DNA from: CAYYYG01 sp964591375 | Lineage (GTDB): Bacteria; Patescibacteriota; Microgenomatia; UBA1406; GWC2-37-13 | DNA: 41,818 nt | Direction of reading: 5' to 3' | Assembly: GCA_964591375.1 (NCBI GenBank) | Contig: CAZQAU010000018.1 | Span: 1 to 41,818 of the forward strand | Shown: in pieces, positions 8,151-16,012 of the stretch | Layout: each line of letters starts with the position of its first letter | Numbering within the stretch: position 1 is the first letter of the stretch | Program-made: the position numbers and the translations under genes | The notes under the pieces: generated by a model | The model's database searches: none | What the model was told of the DNA's origin: nothing | Seen by the model: the letters and a program-made list of their open reading frames with translations, nothing else

Positions 8151-8564
8151 ATGATTAGACTTAATCCTTATTTAGGCTTTATCAATAATGCACGGCAAGC
8201 AATGGAATTCTATAAAACGATCTTTGGCGGTAAGCTGACTATGAGTACATTTAAGGAAGGTATGGGTGAAACAGATCCTGTTGAAGGCAACAAAATTATG
8301 CATGCGATGCTGGAAACCGATAATGGTATGGTGATTATGGCATCTGATGCACCAAAAGGTATGGAGTTTAAACCAGGTAGTACCATTAGTATTTCCTTAA
8401 GTGGTGATGATGACGTAATGCTTCAAAACTATTGGGATAAATTAAGAGAAGGCGGTGTTATACGGATGCCTTATGCAAAAGCTCCCTGGGGAGATACATT
8501 TGGTATGCTTACCGATAAATTTGGTATTGAATGGATGGTGAATGCTGCTGGCAAAAGGGTATAA
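8151..8564 (+). CDS. PhnB-like VOC family protein
   Basis: A 137-residue complete PhnB-type protein. The opening LNPYLGFINNARQAMEFYKTIFGG is the family signature. HAMLETDNGMVIMASD closes the first module, and WGDTFGMLTDKFGIEWMVN closes the protein. Despite the historical name there is no link to phosphonate metabolism. It is one of few genes here with a clear Shine-Dalgarno sequence, and it has a perfect CRP-type operator over its promoter. A Rho-independent terminator follows 20 bp after the stop, so it is a single-gene transcript. Confidence 0.94.
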   Translation: MIRLNPYLGFINNARQAMEFYKTIFGGKLTMSTFKEGMGETDPVEGNKIMHAMLETDNGMVIMASDAPKGMEFKPGSTISISLSGDDDVMLQNYWDKLREGGVIRMPYAKAPWGDTFGMLTDKFGIEWMVNAAGKRV

Positions 8565-8584
8565 AATATTTTTGTTTAGTCTAT

Positions 8585-8616
8585 AAAAAGGACTCAGCGA
8601 AAGCCGAGTCCTTTTT
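8585..8616 (+). terminator. Rho-independent terminator after the PhnB-like gene
   Basis: AAAAAGGACTC pairs perfectly with GAGTCCTTTTT (11 bp) around a short GCGAAAGC-type apex, ending in a T run. The flanking A and T runs make it potentially bidirectional. Confidence 0.9.
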
Positions 8617-8626
8617 ATTGTGTATT

Positions 8627-8635
8627 TGCTAGAAT
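8627..8635 (+). promoter_or_regulatory. Extended -10 (TGCTAGAAT), leaderless promoter
   Basis: TG-C-TAGAAT ends 6 nt before the ATG at 8642. Confidence 0.6.
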
Positions 8636-8641
8636 ATATTC

Positions 8642-9025
8642 ATGGATACCAATAAACCATCTTATAAAACTATAGAAGAATACATTCAGTTGTTTCCAGA
8701 AGAAGTAAAAAAAATTCTACAAATTGTTCGAAAAACTATTCAGGAAGAGGTGCCCACTGCAACAGAAGCTATTAGTTATCAGATGCCTACATTCAAATTA
8801 CATGGGAAAAATCTTGTCCATTTTGCTGCTTGGAAACAACACATTGGTTTTTACCCCACTCCAAGTGGATTAGATGCGTTTAAAAAAGATTTAGAAAGAT
8901 ATAATGGTGCGAAAGGATCGGTCCAATTTCCCTTAAATGAACCTATGCCTTTATCACTGATTCGTAAGATTGTTCGATATCGGGTTGGAGAAGTAGAAAA
9001 ACTTTTTTCCAAACAAGGAAAGTAA
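8642..9025 (+). CDS. DUF1801 / YdhG-like protein
   Basis: A 127-residue member of the YdhG/Fra-like branch of DUF1801: YKTIEEYIQLFPEEVKKILQIVRKTI, then EAISYQMPTFKLHGKNLVHFAAWKQHIGFYP and a C-terminal GSVQFPLNEPMPLSLIRKIVRYRV helix. In Bacillus a relative (Fra) is described as a frataxin-like iron chaperone. Carrying that role over to this protein is inference only. It is the third DUF1801 gene in 7.4 kb and is flanked by its own terminator-separated promoter. Confidence 0.93.
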   Translation: MDTNKPSYKTIEEYIQLFPEEVKKILQIVRKTIQEEVPTATEAISYQMPTFKLHGKNLVHFAAWKQHIGFYPTPSGLDAFKKDLERYNGAKGSVQFPLNEPMPLSLIRKIVRYRVGEVEKLFSKQGK

Positions 9026-9028
9026 AAA

Positions 9029-9370
9029 TTATTTTTCTTTCTGCCACGGCCATCGTCCATCGATTTCCACTCGCAAACCAATACTTAAGAAGGTACGGAT
9101 TACAACAATTAAGCCAAGAATTCCCACACTGGAAAAAGTGGGAGATACAGCTATCGATCCGATGATATCCGCGGCAACCAAAAACTCGAGCCCGAGTAGT
9201 ATTACTTTACCCAAACTTTGTTGATAATGGGTGAAAGATGTGCTCATATTTTTACCATCAAGCCAAGAGTAGACGTACGTAATTGAGGAAATTATTCCAC
9301 CGAAAATAATAACACACACTCCGACAATATCAATTATTTCCGCTGTCGATTTTACAAATGAATAGACCAT
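9029..9370 (-). CDS. DUF1622 membrane protein
   Basis: About 113 residues with three hydrophobic segments. The C-terminal half carries the DUF1622 signature: LGKVILLGLEFLVAADIIGSIAVSPT, then IVVIRTFLSIGLRVEIDGRWPWQ. The function of this inner-membrane family is unknown. An in-frame ATG at 9409 would add 13 residues. TATATT seven bases upstream of the ATG at 9370 favours the shorter form. It converges with the DUF1801 gene, with only 3 bp between the stop codons. Confidence 0.9.
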   Translation of the reverse strand: MVYSFVKSTAEIIDIVGVCVIIFGGIISSITYVYSWLDGKNMSTSFTHYQQSLGKVILLGLEFLVAADIIGSIAVSPTFSSVGILGLIVVIRTFLSIGLRVEIDGRWPWQKEK

Positions 9371-9494
9371 ATTTATTAATATACTCGATTTACTTAAAAT
9401 ATTCACCAAAATGAAACTTTTATTAAATAGCTTATAAATCTCCGGTAATAAACTTTGTTGGATAGACTGAGGAAATGATTAGGGGATATGAATT

Positions 9495-9510
9495 TGTGAC
9501 GCAAATCACA
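9495..9510 (+). promoter_or_regulatory. Crp/Fnr-type operator, perfect TGTGA-N6-TCACA
   Basis: TGTGA-CGCAAA-TCACA lies about 52 bp (centre) upstream of the transcription start predicted for the GLUG/LysM surface protein, in the only sizeable intergenic stretch here (9371-9553). I see nothing else in that stretch. Confidence 0.7.
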
Positions 9511-9542
9511 ATTCTGTTGCACACAAATAAAAATTCAGATAC

Positions 9543-9548
9543 TATGAT
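9543..9548 (+). promoter_or_regulatory. -10 box (TATGAT) of the GLUG/LysM gene
   Basis: TATGAT ends 5 nt before the ATG at 9554. Confidence 0.5.
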
Positions 9549-9553
9549 CTTAT

Positions 9554-11359
9554 ATGGTGTCGCGTAATTGCGTAAAAATGATTCTTTCTTTTTTTATTTG
9601 CTCTATTATATGTGTTTTTTTCTCGTCTGAAACTTTTGCCTTCTCTGGTACTGGTGGCGGTATAAATGGTAATCCCTACGACATAGCAACATGCTCTCAA
9701 CTTCAAGAGGTAGAGAATAATCTCAGTGCATATTATCAGATCAACAATGACATTGATTGTAATGGTGTAACTTTTTCACCAATAGCTACAAGCGGAGGCG
9801 CCTTTAGCGGTAACTTTAATGGTAATAATTATGCAATCAGCAATATAACGATCAATTCATCAAACACATATATCGGTTTTTTTGCTCAAACAAGTGGAGC
9901 AACTATTACTAATGTTCGGATTGTAAGCGGTACAATCACATCTACTGGTGGAGTCGTTTTTTTGGGAGGTTTAGTAGGGAGTGCTAATGGTACCACCATT
10001 ACTCACAGCTCTACCAATGTAACACTAAACCCAAGCGGCACATCATATACAGGTGGTTTGGTTGGATACTCAGGCGGTTCTTTAACGATTCAAAAGAGTT
10101 TCTTTACCGGAACAATTAATGATAATGGTAGTGCGGCCACTTCTTCAGGATTAGTAGGTGTTGTACAGGGAGGCAGTAATACTATTAGTGATAGTTATAC
10201 TGCGGGAACATACTATGCGGCCAGCTCCGGATACGCGGGAGGATTAGTTGGAATTGTATATAGTGATATCACTGTTACTAATTCCTACAGTAGTGGAACT
10301 ATGAATGCGGCAAGTCCTTCATATATTGCTGGTTTTATCGGAGGTTTTTTTGCCGGTTCGGTCACCAATTCTTTTGCGGCAGTTACCGGGAGTGGTGGCA
10401 GTTACCGTGCCATGTTTGGGGTAGGAAACGGTACATCCACGGGAAATTATTATGATACGTTTTTAGCGGGAACAGGTAGTTGTAGTTATTCGGGATCAGC
10501 AAATTGTACAGCTGTTAATTCAGGTAACAGCACACCTAATTATTTTAAAAACAATAGTAGTAATTCACCTCTGAGTAACTGGAATTTTTCGACTGTTTGG
10601 CAAACAGTGAGCGGTGGTTATCCTACTTTACAAGGATTTAGCTCACCTGCACCTATCCCGACACAAACACCCACTCCCACTCCGACAGGAACAGTAACTC
10701 CTACACCCACAGCTACGCCAGTGCCAGTATCAGTTCAATCATCAGCGCCGACGGAAATTCGTTCTACCAACACGACTTCTGTGCCAGTTTGTGGTGATGC
10801 TGCCCCAGTCAATCCTCCAGATTTATTTCAGATTGATGTCACTTCAACTACGGCTACTTTATACTATACCGCTATTTCACAAAATATCAGTAATTACTAT
10901 ATTGCTTACGGATACTCAGTCAACGATATGCGCTTTAGTATTGGTACCGGTAACAGTAATCGTGCCGGTGTTCTATCTTATACTATTAACGCTCTTTCAC
11001 CGAATACTGAGTATTATTTTGTGGTACGTGGACAAAATGGGTGTATGACCGGTACATGGAGTAATGCAGTTGCAGCCCGAACCATAGCGGCAAATGCTTC
11101 CGGAAAAATTTCCTATTATAAAACTATGCAAAGTTCTGCAACCATCATTAGAAAAGTTCCGTCACAGGTACTGTCGGCTCAAACATCATCTTCAGTATCG
11201 AACACTAGTTGTGAATATATGGTACGCAATGGAGATTCATTGTGGCAGATTGCTGTGAGTCAATTAGGTGATGGTTTTCAGTATCAATCAATTATGAATA
11301 AAAATAATATACCTTCCACTGTTATTTACCCAGGTCAACGTTTAAAGATTCGTTGTTAA
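9554..11359 (+). CDS. Secreted GLUG-repeat / FN3 / LysM protein
   Basis: A 601-residue exported protein. Residues 1-29 form a signal peptide (MILSFFICSIICVFFSS ... TFAF). Residues about 30-300 are GLUG-type repeats that build a beta-solenoid: repeated GGLVG / GFIGG with TNSYSSGT units. Residues about 370-400 are a Pro/Thr linker (PTQTPTPTPTG). Residues about 420-520 are an FN3-like module starting PDLFQIDVT. Residues 553-601 are a C-terminal LysM (YMVRNGDSLWQIAVSQLG ... VIYPGQRLKIRC), which binds peptidoglycan or related GlcNAc polymers. It is probably held on the cell wall by the LysM with the solenoid outward. The FN3 module is paralogous to that of the 2905 protein. A perfect CRP-type site lies upstream. 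Confidence 0.9.
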   Translation: MVSRNCVKMILSFFICSIICVFFSSETFAFSGTGGGINGNPYDIATCSQLQEVENNLSAYYQINNDIDCNGVTFSPIATSGGAFSGNFNGNNYAISNITINSSNTYIGFFAQTSGATITNVRIVSGTITSTGGVVFLGGLVGSANGTTITHSSTNVTLNPSGTSYTGGLVGYSGGSLTIQKSFFTGTINDNGSAATSSGLVGVVQGGSNTISDSYTAGTYYAASSGYAGGLVGIVYSDITVTNSYSSGTMNAASPSYIAGFIGGFFAGSVTNSFAAVTGSGGSYRAMFGVGNGTSTGNYYDTFLAGTGSCSYSGSANCTAVNSGNSTPNYFKNNSSNSPLSNWNFSTVWQTVSGGYPTLQGFSSPAPIPTQTPTPTPTGTVTPTPTATPVPVSVQSSAPTEIRSTNTTSVPVCGDAAPVNPPDLFQIDVTSTTATLYYTAISQNISNYYIAYGYSVNDMRFSIGTGNSNRAGVLSYTINALSPNTEYYFVVRGQNGCMTGTWSNAVAARTIAANASGKISYYKTMQSSATIIRKVPSQVLSAQTSSSVSNTSCEYMVRNGDSLWQIAVSQLGDGFQYQSIMNKNNIPSTVIYPGQRLKIRC

Positions 11360-11405
11360 TTTCTCAATTATTTCTTACATAGCATAAACGCAAAATTTAT
11401 CTTAC

Positions 11406-11439
11406 TAGAATACATTATTAGTATTAATAATGTATTCTA
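11406..11439. repeat. Perfect 15-bp inverted repeat, 4-nt loop
   Basis: TAGAATACATTATTA, then GTAT, then the exact reverse complement. It lies between the LysM gene stop and the DUF6496 gene start, ending 3 nt before the latter's ATG. There is no T run, so it is a poor terminator. It could be an operator covering the promoter of the next gene, or an mRNA hairpin. Confidence 0.8.
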
Positions 11440-11442
11440 AAT

Positions 11443-11619
11443 ATGGCTAAATACAGTAAAAAAGCACAGGAAAAAGTAAAAATAGCTTTGCATGAAATGC
11501 ATGAAGGAATATTAAAAAGTGGTCGTTCGGGTAAAAAAGTAACCAACCCTAAACAGGCCGTTGCGATCGGATTATCGGAAGCACGAGAATCAGGAGCTAA
11601 AGTACCTAAAAAATCATGA
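11443..11619 (+). CDS. DUF6496-type small basic protein
   Basis: 58 residues: MAKYSKKAQEKVKIALHEMH, then EGILKSGRSGKKVTNPKQAV and AIGLSEARESGAKVPKKS. This matches the small, Lys-rich family annotated as DUF6496, often found near KGG-type stress proteins. Function is unknown; the basic composition hints at nucleic-acid binding, but that is inference. The ATG follows directly after a perfect 34-nt palindrome that probably carries its promoter (TATTCT within the right arm). Confidence 0.82.
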   Translation: MAKYSKKAQEKVKIALHEMHEGILKSGRSGKKVTNPKQAVAIGLSEARESGAKVPKKS

Positions 11620-11675
11620 TAGTGATTGATTAATATCACTTACTGAAAGGTTTATAGCTGATACATTATCTTTCT

Positions 11676-11834
11676 ATGATAATAAATAAGGATTGGCATC
11701 TTTCTCATAAAATGCCCAAGAATCCCACGATAGATCAAAGAATTGTCTGGCATCTGGATCATAGCAAAAATTGTCAGTGTAGACCTCTTCATGGAAAGAT
11801 TTTGGAAGAAATCAAAAAAAGAAAACTATTGTGA
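11676..11834 (+). CDS. Small Trp/His/Cys-containing protein, unknown
   Basis: 52 residues: MIINKDWHLSHKMPKNPTID, then QRIVWHLDHSKNCQCRPLHG and a charged KILEEIKKRKLL tail. The WHxxHxMPKNPTxxQRxxWHLxHxxNCxCRxxP pattern recurs in small hypothetical proteins I associate with CPR genomes. This is from memory, not a search. The Cys/His content could bind metal. It overlaps the 3' end of the convergent hydrolase gene by 9 bp. CATTAT lies six bases before the ATG. Confidence 0.65.
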   Translation: MIINKDWHLSHKMPKNPTIDQRIVWHLDHSKNCQCRPLHGKILEEIKKRKLL

Positions 11835-12500
11835 GCTAACGTTCAAAAATTTTTCTATTTCATTCATTACAATATTTATTTGATGCTTTGATTTCCGGAA
11901 ATCATGCCCCATATCAGGAAATTTTACTACATACGGCATATGAGCTACTTGTGCCAGCTGCTCAGTTTTTTCAGGTAGAACTACTAAGTCGTTTAGGGCA
12001 ATACCGATCATGACGGGTTTATGAATGTTCTTTATTTCTTCAACTGCTAAATAATTTAGAACATCCTGCGCATATGAGATGGGTACCTCAAATATTCGGT
12101 ACATATGAGGATCGTTCGGTAGATCACGACGAGATTGTCGGATTGCTTGCCCCTTCCATTTAGCTGCTCTATTTTCCATCGTCGGTGGAGGACATAAAGC
12201 CACGATTCGGGTTACTTGTTTAAATCGATTGCCGGCTAATATAGCAACATATCCTCCCAAGCTATGGCCAATTAATACGATTTCTTCTGGTTTTTTGTTG
12301 ATGTTGTTGTTAATAATGGTTTCAATATTGCGAAGGTAGTTAGTAATAGTGTAAGTCTGCGTATCTCCTGAACTCCAAAGATCGCAGGCATCGACGCGTA
12401 TGACTTCATATCCCAACTGAATCAAACGTTTTTCGAATAGTTTCAGATGCAAATAATCAGGTGAATCGAGATATCCAGGTAATAATAGTGCTAATTTCAT
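11826..12500 (-). CDS. Alpha/beta hydrolase (RBBP9/YdeN-like)
   Basis: A 224-residue small alpha/beta hydrolase. The nucleophile elbow is GHSLGG (S80), the acid is D171 (ALND) and the base is H199 (DMGHDFR). The N-terminus LLPGYLDSPDYLHLK is the oxyanion-side strand-loop. The size and the short cap match the serine-hydrolase RBBP9/YdeN group, whose natural substrates are poorly known. It is cytosolic, with no signal peptide. The start is backed by an extended -10 (TGTTAGAAT) seven bases upstream. Confidence 0.88.
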   Translation of the reverse strand: MKLALLLPGYLDSPDYLHLKLFEKRLIQLGYEVIRVDACDLWSSGDTQTYTITNYLRNIETIINNNINKKPEEIVLIGHSLGGYVAILAGNRFKQVTRIVALCPPPTMENRAAKWKGQAIRQSRRDLPNDPHMYRIFEVPISYAQDVLNYLAVEEIKNIHKPVMIGIALNDLVVLPEKTEQLAQVAHMPYVVKFPDMGHDFRKSKHQINIVMNEIEKFLNVSSQ

Positions 12501-12507
12501 ACTGTTT

Positions 12508-12516
12508 ATTCTAACA
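12508..12516 (-). promoter_or_regulatory. Extended -10 (TGTTAGAAT), leaderless promoter
   Basis: TG-T-TAGAAT on the minus strand ends 7 nt before the ATG at 12500. Confidence 0.6.
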
Positions 12517-12594
12517 AATAAAGCAGGTGTGCTTTCATGTAAGCCTCATACCAAGTAAAATATAAATATTATTAATTATAGAAATATCAAAAAT

Positions 12595-12996
12595 ATGGCT
12601 ACATTAAATCCTTATATTCATTTTCCGGGTACCTGTGTCGAGGCAATGCATTTTTATAAAGACATTTTGGGAGGTAAACTGGATATTATGAAGGTGGGTG
12701 ACTCTCCTGTTGCAGCCCAAATGCCAGATATGAAAGATCAAGTTCTCCATTCGTTTCTTCAAAACGAACACATTACTCTTATGGCGTCTGACATGGGACC
12801 AAAGAATCCTACAGAACAGATGGTAGAGTTGACTTTAGTATGTAGCAGTAAAGAGGAAATAGAACGATTATATACAAAACTTTCTGAGGGTGGAAAGGTT
12901 ACCCGAGCTTTAACACAGGAATTTTTTGGTACCTTTGCACAATTTACTGATAAATATGGAGTTAATTGGATGATGCAGTTTACGCCGCAAAAATAA
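12595..12996 (+). CDS. PhnB-like VOC family protein
   Basis: A 133-residue complete PhnB-type protein: LNPYIHFPGTCVEAMHFYKDILGG at the N-terminus, LMASDMGPKNP in the middle and FFGTFAQFTDKYGVNWMMQF at the end. It is a paralogue of the 8151 protein, sharing LNPY...AM.FYK.I.GGKL and the D-K-G-W-M motif. Substrate is unknown. It appears to be a single gene between an antisense hydrolase and the beta-helix protein. Confidence 0.94.
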   Translation: MATLNPYIHFPGTCVEAMHFYKDILGGKLDIMKVGDSPVAAQMPDMKDQVLHSFLQNEHITLMASDMGPKNPTEQMVELTLVCSSKEEIERLYTKLSEGGKVTRALTQEFFGTFAQFTDKYGVNWMMQFTPQK

Positions 12997-13051
12997 ATGC
13001 TATCATAGCAACCATAGATTTTGTTTTTAAGAAATAGTAAGATACTATTAA

Positions 13052-15997
13052 ATGAAAGTTATATTCTATTGGTTCGAAAGAATTTTCATTTCGAACATCA
13101 CTATTTTTTTTGTATTTCTTTTGTTTTTTTTGTACGCTCTTCCACGAATCCAGCATAAGCTTTTAGCCGTTTCTCGTACCGTGTGTTCTTCAGGCTGTCA
13201 ATTCACAACAATTCAATCTGCTATTAATGCAGCTTTGTCGGGTGACACGATCAGAGTTGGTTCAGGCACATATGGTGCTACGACTGTTAATAAACAAGTA
13301 ATTATAGAGTCCGAAGATTTTAATCGGGCTAATCCCAAAATGAATCCAATAAAAATTAATGGCGCTGTTACAGTTAGTGGAAGTTGGGCTTGGGATCAAG
13401 GTCCGACTATCCGCGGATTTGCAATTAATGCGCCAGATGCAATTATTGGAAATGCGCCTTATAGTATTGAATACAATTATGTGACAGCTGGAGCGGACGG
13501 TGTGAGTTTTGAAGCGGGCGGAGGAGGAATCGTACGGGGGAATTATATCGAAAATACGGGTGATGACTGTATCGACGTTGATAATCAGGCAAAAAATATT
13601 CTTATTGAAGACAATATCATGTTGAATTGTGGACAGGATGGGATAGAAATTCGTCAGCAGAATGATTCTATTCCGAGTCGTGTAACACTTACATTCCGTA
13701 ATAATCGTGTCGAAGGTTCGGGTGAAGATGGTATGCAGATTATGGATTACAACAATTTTTCTAATAGACATTATGTGGTGGAACGAAATTTGTTTAATGC
13801 CAACGGAAAAGCGGCTATAGGCATTATGTCGGCGGATGTGACGAATGAAAACTATTCAGCAGCTGCCATGCCCGAACCCTTGTATGTAGTGAATAATACC
13901 ATTGTTAACAATGACGCAGGAATTTCCGGAGGTGCAAACCTTATTGCTATTAATAATATTTTTATGGCTCAAATAATCTTTGATATAAAGAATGTTAATG
14001 GAAAATCAAAGTTGTTGAATAATCTCTTTGGTACTGCAGTTAAACAACAGGGGACTAACAATCTGGATGCAACATCAACTAAAACAGGAAATCCTTTACT
14101 GGATTCAAACTATATTCCACAAATAAGCAGTCCCGCAATTAATGCAGGTCTGGCAACTTACCAGCATACATATACAAATGGTTCACAGAATATAACCGAT
14201 ACTGTTGTAAATATTCCAGCCGATCAGTATGTGGGATCGGCACCTGATTTGGGATGGAAAGAATCATCCGTGTCCGGTGGCGCTACTCCCACTATTACAC
14301 CGATAACATCTCCTTCTCTTACACCCACATTGCCTCAGACTACTCTTACCATAACTCCAAGTCCTTCTATTTTTGTTACGCCAGGTCCTCTAGTTGCTTT
14401 TCCGGGAGCGGAAGGATATGGTGCCAAAGCACTTGGAGGCAGAGGTGGTAAAGTGATACAGGTAACAAATCTGAATGACAGCGGAACAGGTAGTTTACGT
14501 GCCTGTGTGACAGCAACAGGTCCACGCACCTGTGTTTTTACTACTGGCGGAACAATAACTCTCAACGCAAGTCTTGATATCAGTAATCCTTATTTAACCA
14601 TCGCTGGTCAGACTGCACCTGGCGGAGGGATCATGCTTCGTACCAGTGCTTCCAATGATAAGGGACTTGTGGTAGTGCGGCCAACTGCCAATAATGTAAT
14701 TATTCGTTATATTCGTATTCGGCCTGGTCCGGGTGGTACAGACGGAGACACTCTCGATGCCATAACAATTAATTCAAATGACGTAATTCTCGATCACGTT
14801 TCAGCAAGCTGGGGGGTAGATGAAACAGTGAACACATGGTATCCAACGGCGCAGAATATTAGTATTCAGTGGAGCATTATCTCTGAAGGTTTGAGTAACA
14901 GCATTCATCCGCAAGGTGAACATAGCAAAGGATATTTGATGGGAGAATTTAATAAGAATATTTCTGCACATCATTTGTTATTTGCCCATAATATGGATCG
15001 CCATCCGGAAATGAAAGGAGATCCTGCTGGTATATTGGAGGCGATTAATAATGTGGTATATAATTGGGGTTGGCGTACATTATTAGTTTCTGATAATAAC
15101 GGAATTGCAAGAGTAAATATTATTGGCAATTATTTTAAATCAGGTCTTAACAGTCCCACCAAACATGAAATAGAGTATTATAATTCCTCGGGACAAGGAG
15201 TAAAAATGTATGTAAAAGGGAATATAGGACCTAATAGAGTTGCTGATTCTAATCAAGCCATGACAAGAACCAATGGTGGTGAGTGGTCTGTTGTGTCTCC
15301 ATCGACAGCAGACAGCAATTTAGTAACTACTTCATTTGGAACAGCCCCTATTCCTGTGACAATAACTTCTGCTGAACAGGCATATGCAGTAGTACTAACA
15401 GATGCGGGTGCAAATAAACGACTTGATTGTCAAGGAAACTGGGTTAATAATCGGGATACTGTAGATACGAGAGTAGTAAATGATGTGAAAAATAAAACAG
15501 GAAGAATTATTAATCACCCGAATGATGTCGGTGGGTGGCCGGCTTTGTCAGCTGGAACACCGTGCCCAGACACAGATGCCGATGGCATCAGTGACGCATG
15601 GGAACAAACAAATTTTGGATCTTTAACGGTTGGTTCTACGACTAATTCAGCATCAGATTATGATAGTGACGGTTATACTGATTTGGAAGAATTTCTCAAT
15701 GGCACTAATCCGAAAGGTTCAGTAAATCCATCTGTGTCTCCACAGCCTTTCTGCACATCAAAACAAAATGGAGATGCAGATTGTGTAAATGGTATTAAGT
15801 TGGCAGATTTTGAAATCTGGAGAAAAGAATTTTTTGGACAATGTAGTAGCTCTAATCTTTCTGCATGTGCTCCGGATGATGATAATAATGGAATTTTAAT
15901 GGATGCGAATTTTAATTTCGCAGGATCTATTCACCCATCACAGGATACTAAAGTAGATACAGTGGATTTTGAAATCTGGAGAAAAAACTTTTTTTAA
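13052..15997 (+). CDS. Secreted beta-helix / pectate-lyase-like protein with dockerin-like tail
   Basis: A 981-residue exported protein. Residues about 10-35 are a hydrophobic signal or anchor. Residues about 44-395 are a right-handed parallel beta-helix (opening FTTIQSAINAALSGDTIRVGSGTYG). Residues about 410-445 are a Thr/Pro linker. Residues about 447-830 are a polysaccharide-lyase-like beta-helix with the pectate-lyase family opening (AFPGAEGYGAKALGGRGGKV) and the SLRACV, TIAGQTAPGGG and IRIRPG motifs. Residues about 838-890 hold Asp-rich Ca-binding repeats (DTDADGISDAWE, DYDSDGYTDLEEF). The end has two dockerin-like segments, DFEIWRKEFFG and DFEIWRKNFF. A role in binding or cleaving acidic polysaccharide is likely; activity on pectin is inference. 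GATACT lies 5 nt before the ATG. Confidence 0.87.
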   Translation: MKVIFYWFERIFISNITIFFVFLLFFLYALPRIQHKLLAVSRTVCSSGCQFTTIQSAINAALSGDTIRVGSGTYGATTVNKQVIIESEDFNRANPKMNPIKINGAVTVSGSWAWDQGPTIRGFAINAPDAIIGNAPYSIEYNYVTAGADGVSFEAGGGGIVRGNYIENTGDDCIDVDNQAKNILIEDNIMLNCGQDGIEIRQQNDSIPSRVTLTFRNNRVEGSGEDGMQIMDYNNFSNRHYVVERNLFNANGKAAIGIMSADVTNENYSAAAMPEPLYVVNNTIVNNDAGISGGANLIAINNIFMAQIIFDIKNVNGKSKLLNNLFGTAVKQQGTNNLDATSTKTGNPLLDSNYIPQISSPAINAGLATYQHTYTNGSQNITDTVVNIPADQYVGSAPDLGWKESSVSGGATPTITPITSPSLTPTLPQTTLTITPSPSIFVTPGPLVAFPGAEGYGAKALGGRGGKVIQVTNLNDSGTGSLRACVTATGPRTCVFTTGGTITLNASLDISNPYLTIAGQTAPGGGIMLRTSASNDKGLVVVRPTANNVIIRYIRIRPGPGGTDGDTLDAITINSNDVILDHVSASWGVDETVNTWYPTAQNISIQWSIISEGLSNSIHPQGEHSKGYLMGEFNKNISAHHLLFAHNMDRHPEMKGDPAGILEAINNVVYNWGWRTLLVSDNNGIARVNIIGNYFKSGLNSPTKHEIEYYNSSGQGVKMYVKGNIGPNRVADSNQAMTRTNGGEWSVVSPSTADSNLVTTSFGTAPIPVTITSAEQAYAVVLTDAGANKRLDCQGNWVNNRDTVDTRVVNDVKNKTGRIINHPNDVGGWPALSAGTPCPDTDADGISDAWEQTNFGSLTVGSTTNSASDYDSDGYTDLEEFLNGTNPKGSVNPSVSPQPFCTSKQNGDADCVNGIKLADFEIWRKEFFGQCSSSNLSACAPDDDNNGILMDANFNFAGSIHPSQDTKVDTVDFEIWRKNFF
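15806..15985 (+). repeat. Duplicated dockerin-like segment in the beta-helix gene
   Basis: A 21-nt sequence coding DFEIWRK occurs identically at 15806-15826 and 15965-15985, just before the stop. The flanks differ. It marks a paired dockerin-like domain. Confidence 0.8.
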
Positions 15998-16012
15998 TTC
16001 GAAAACAAAAAA

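Noticed and set aside
13262..13771. 169-codon minus-strand open frame
   Set aside because: Lies entirely within the beta-helix gene on the other strand. Its composition (many Ile/Asn/Thr/Ser) reflects the antisense of a repetitive beta-solenoid, with no start signal or domain.
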